Source: Acetobacter malorum (lineage in GTDB: Bacteria > Pseudomonadota > Alphaproteobacteria > Acetobacterales > Acetobacteraceae). From it: 64,000 nt of DNA. Position numbers and translations under genes: made by a program. This document shows positions 61,549 to 64,000 of the stretch, in pieces (positions within the stretch are counted from its first letter, which is position 1; every line of letters starts with the position of its first letter). Where the stretch lies: positions 310,001-374,000 of the forward strand of contig NZ_LHZC01000057.1 in the NCBI RefSeq assembly GCF_001580615.1, given 5' to 3'. Under the pieces are notes generated by a model that did no database searches, was not told the DNA's origin, and saw only the letters and a list, made by a program, of their open reading frames with translations.

Positions 61549-62814
61549 TCAGGGCGCTGCCGCACCCGATAGCGAAACACCGTGCAGCGTTGCCAGCACA
61601 GACAGAAGCGGCACACCGCCAAGTTGCGCTGCGCCATCTCTGACTTGCAAAGGAACGCTCAACGGCCCCTCTGTGCCGCCAGTGCGCTGCTCGAGTTGAT
61701 CGGTTAGTTTGGACAAAAGCGCTGTCTGCGCCGGATTTAGGGTTTTGTCCTGCTGCAGGCGCGCCAGAAAGGGTCGCCAGTTACTCAAAGTCAGCCACGT
61801 CTCGCCCAGCGGTGCGCCTCCGGGGGCCATGATCAGTCGCCCCGACCATGCAATTCCCAGACCGCGCCAGCGTCCACCTACATGCTGCACCAGAATTTCC
61901 GCGTAACCGGGCGCGGCTCCAGAAGGCGGTGACTGCGAAACCGAGGGAGGCCGGGGATCCGTCACCCCATGATCGGACGATTCAGACTGGTCCTTAGGTG
62001 TCGAACCCATCGCACCGTCAGCTCTCTCCCTCCCGCCCAGATTTCCAGCATCTGAAGTCGGTGGACCATTGGAAGCCGTCTCATCTGGCGACCACAGCGC
62101 CGCAAGCCTCGCCGTCGGACCGGGGATGGAGACCGCGCCCTGCACATCGTCCACGCTGTCCGCCCAGGGCGCCACCACGACGCGTTGGGCAGCAAAAGAC
62201 AGAGCAAGGGCGCTGGCCTGCGCATCCGCGTGGCCATTCCAGACCAGCTTCCCGCTCACACCCCGTGCGGTAACCCGATGCGCTTCCGCCACGCCGCGTT
62301 GCGGCACCAGATGCAAAAAGTCCGTGTGGAACTGAAGAGTGCCAGCCTGCGCCGCACGTATAGGCAGAGAAATCTGCACAGGCGCGCCATCTGTTTTAAG
62401 CAGGAGATACCCCGACTTTTCGCCGCCCGCAGACTCCTGTTCTGCTTGCACAGCCAGTGCCTGCCCACCCTCCAGCATGCCCTGCACTGTCAGCGGATGC
62501 CATGGAGCCAGATCCAGCACAGCATGACGCACAGCATAAGACGGGCCGTCCTGCCCGGCAGGCGCGCCGCACGTTACCTGCACCCCCTCCAGCGACACCT
62601 GCGCCCGAAAGGGCCAGCCGCCCCGTTCTTTGTGCTGAAACACCACCGGACAGCCGACAGACTGCGGCGCGCCTTCTCCACCGCTATTACTGGCACTGGC
62701 ACTGGCACTGGCAAGTCGATGCTCCAGAAACTGAACGCCACCCCACCACAGCAGACTATCCAGCGCGAGCACACTCACACCGGCACAGGCCAGCAGTCCT
62801 AAAGATTTACGCAT
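61549..62814 (-). CDS. DUF2125-family exported protein
   Basis: A 421-residue protein of the alphaproteobacterial DUF2125 type, function unknown. An N-terminal signal or anchor helix (SLGLLACAGVSVLALDSLLWWG) is followed by a beta-rich periplasmic part with GWPFRAQVSLEGVQVTCG and DLAPWHPLTVQG. A hydrophilic linker of about 60 residues (Ser, Pro, Asp, Gly) sits near 245-305, before LVQHVGGRWRGLGIAWSG and LGETWLTLSNWRPFLA. A Ser-Ala repeat near residue 36 is encoded by a 6-base tandem repeat. Confidence 0.8.
   Translation of the reverse strand: MRKSLGLLACAGVSVLALDSLLWWGGVQFLEHRLASASASASNSGGEGAPQSVGCPVVFQHKERGGWPFRAQVSLEGVQVTCGAPAGQDGPSYAVRHAVLDLAPWHPLTVQGMLEGGQALAVQAEQESAGGEKSGYLLLKTDGAPVQISLPIRAAQAGTLQFHTDFLHLVPQRGVAEAHRVTARGVSGKLVWNGHADAQASALALSFAAQRVVVAPWADSVDDVQGAVSIPGPTARLAALWSPDETASNGPPTSDAGNLGGRERADGAMGSTPKDQSESSDHGVTDPRPPSVSQSPPSGAAPGYAEILVQHVGGRWRGLGIAWSGRLIMAPGGAPLGETWLTLSNWRPFLARLQQDKTLNPAQTALLSKLTDQLEQRTGGTEGPLSVPLQVRDGAAQLGGVPLLSVLATLHGVSLSGAAAP
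62689..62712. repeat. Hexanucleotide tandem repeat inside the DUF2125 gene
   Basis: ACTGGC repeated four times in a row on the plus strand, encoding alternating Ser and Ala on the minus strand just after the signal helix. Changes in copy number would keep the frame. Confidence 0.9.
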
Positions 62815-62871
62815 TCAGCCCCCGCCCAGACGAAGCGCTGGCATAGACAGAAAAGGCCGGAAAAGCCGCAC

Positions 62872-63561
62872 TCAAAAGCGTCCCAGCTTTGTATAACCCA
62901 TCTTCTGCACTAGCCTTTGCAGAATACGACGTGGGCGCGTTGCAGGATGTTTGCGCAGGACGACATCGCAATACATATATTCCTGAAGCGCAAAAACGAC
63001 CATTTCCCACCCATGACGCAGCATGAACTCATGGGCCGCCTGAATGACGCCGTAAGGGCCGCCACCATCCGCCATGATGTAATCATTAAGGATCAGCAGG
63101 CCGGTATGCGGTTTCAGCTTGCGCTCGCATAGCTCCAGATCCCGCACAACGGCCTGATAATTGTGGTCGGCATCCAGATAAATCACGTCCACACCATGGT
63201 CTGGCAACTGGTCCAGCATCACGCCACTATCGCCCGCCAGAACCTTGACGCGCCCGCGCGCAATCTCTTCCGCAAAGCGGGCTTCATAGAAAGCCTGCTG
63301 CGTTTTATTATCGAACATTTCAGCAGACGGGCGGCCCCAGACTTCCGGCAGTTCATGCACATTGAAAATATCCAGCGCGTAAAACTGCCGGGGTTTGCAG
63401 ATATCAAGAATTTTCTGTGAGAAATCACCCGTCATTACCCCTACTTCCGCAATCACAGCGTTTTTGGGCAGAAGCGGCAAAATATCATCCCGGTTCGGCA
63501 GCATCCGGACATTGCGCAATAAAAATGCTGGAAGGGGTGCTGCGGGCATCATCTGAGACAT
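62872..63561 (-). CDS. Class I SAM-dependent methyltransferase, Methyltransf_24-like
   Basis: A 229-residue protein with a clear Rossmann core: VIAEVGVMTGDFSQKIL (SAM loop), FYALDIFNV, GVDVIYLDADHNYQAVVRDL with the acidic DAD metal-type motif, and LLILNDYIMADGG. The pattern is that of small-molecule or sugar O-methyltransferases. The C-terminus is basic. No pathway neighbours define a substrate. Confidence 0.8.
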   Translation of the reverse strand: MSQMMPAAPLPAFLLRNVRMLPNRDDILPLLPKNAVIAEVGVMTGDFSQKILDICKPRQFYALDIFNVHELPEVWGRPSAEMFDNKTQQAFYEARFAEEIARGRVKVLAGDSGVMLDQLPDHGVDVIYLDADHNYQAVVRDLELCERKLKPHTGLLILNDYIMADGGGPYGVIQAAHEFMLRHGWEMVVFALQEYMYCDVVLRKHPATRPRRILQRLVQKMGYTKLGRF

Positions 63562-64000
63562 GAAAAACTCTGGCTGAGCGAAGAAGACGCTCAGCTTACC
63601 AGACTTTCATGTCCCCTCAAATGCAGGCCCATATTCGCGAGATTCCGCTACAGGAACTGCCAGCGCCCCACTGATTTTTCGGAAAAGCCGGCATTTCGTC
63701 CACATTGGTCTACCGTTCCTGCAAGGGGCAGAGCGTCTGAATTGTGTTTCAAAAATGACAGTTTTCAGACAGTCCTTCATAAAAATTTAAAAATTGAAAC
63801 AGGCTTATTTTTCAAGGACTTTCTTGATTTTCAACAAAAATCTATTTCGTTTCTCTGCCAGTATTCAGACTACTCTTTACTGGAATGCCACAGAAAAAAG
63901 GATGTTTTACCTGCGGCACTTCAAAGCACCGCCTCCGGCATCCACAAAGTTATCCACAGGATAGACTGACTTATCCCCGCCCTCAGACCACTTTACCCTC
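63562..64000. other. Gene-free, partly AT-rich terminal region with DnaA-type boxes
   Basis: No convincing gene in the last 439 bases. About 63740-63900 is much more AT-rich than the rest of the window. It is followed by TTATCCACA at 63950-63958, a perfect DnaA box, with the near match GCATCCACA at 63938-63946 and a weaker TTATCCCC at 63971. This layout is compatible with a replication origin or another DnaA-controlled site, but the window ends here. Confidence 0.4.

Noticed and set aside
63742-63969. Open frame of 75 codons in the AT-rich right edge
   Set aside because: No ribosome-binding site or family match; it runs through the DnaA box, and AT-rich DNA with such length is expected by chance.
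1-64000. CRISPR array, insertion sequence or rRNA genes
   Set aside because: No regularly spaced repeats, transposase motifs or rRNA sequence were seen on reading the window.

Overview
The window reads as chromosomal core DNA of an alphaproteobacterium, most likely an acetic acid bacterium (Acetobacteraceae, Acetobacter/Gluconobacter-like). This rests on GC-rich coding sequence, a class I lysyl-tRNA synthetase, a fused shikimate kinase/3-dehydroquinate synthase, the xerD-accA order, a divergent hemC/tsaD pair, and dnaQ-coaE-aroE and Tim44/secB blocks. No insertion sequence, prophage, CRISPR array or rRNA operon was seen.

Layout. 1-5.3 kb (+): rsmB (5' end cut off), rpe, a heparinase II/III-like protein with an acidic insertion, and a GT4 glycosyltransferase. 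5.3-9.7 kb (-): exported protein, dnaQ, coaE, aroE, N-formylglutamate amidohydrolase, small acidic protein. 9.9-17.8 kb (+): argH, an unlisted 47-residue LptM-like lipoprotein, lysA, a TIGR02302-type membrane protein, galE and a trypsin-like protease. 17.9-19.4 kb: a divergent ArsR regulator/old yellow enzyme pair sharing a perfect palindromic operator. 19.4-25 kb (-): panB, an SDR enzyme, mtnP, and cytochromes c1 and b, with tRNA-Tyr on the + strand. 25-34.3 kb: hemF, a Tat-exported binding protein, an Smr protein, a tri-haem peroxidase behind a perfect FNR box, an orphan DNA methyltransferase, a Tim44-domain protein, a phosphoglycerate mutase-family protein, secB, hemD and hemC. 34.5-46 kb: tsaD-rlmJ, lysK-mprF-like-marC, a molybdopterin-binding protein, accA, xerD, and the aroK-aroB fusion. 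46-52.7 kb (+): OmpA-family protein, GtrA, alaS, psd, pssA. 52.6-60.7 kb (-): a tightly coupled six-gene complex I/hydrogenase-4-like operon behind a methyltransferase gene. 60.7-64 kb: gloB, a DUF2125 protein, a methyltransferase, and a final AT-rich stretch with a perfect DnaA box.

The most unusual system is the 52.6-59.8 kb operon. It encodes relatives of HyfB, HyfC, HyfE, HyfF, HyfG and HyfI. The small subunit keeps its Fe-S cysteines, but the large subunit has lost NiFe-ligand cysteines and the membrane subunits lack several hallmark motifs. No ferredoxin, formate dehydrogenase or hydrogenase maturation gene is nearby. All frames are open and overlap start-to-stop, so it looks like a maintained, repurposed complex of unknown reaction.

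Other points are a cytochrome c1 leader that matches a transmembrane segment of the adjacent cytochrome b, an MprF-like protein without the catalytic end of its synthetase domain, and structured intergenic DNA between the old yellow enzyme gene and panB. Promoters were claimed only where a clear operator supports them.
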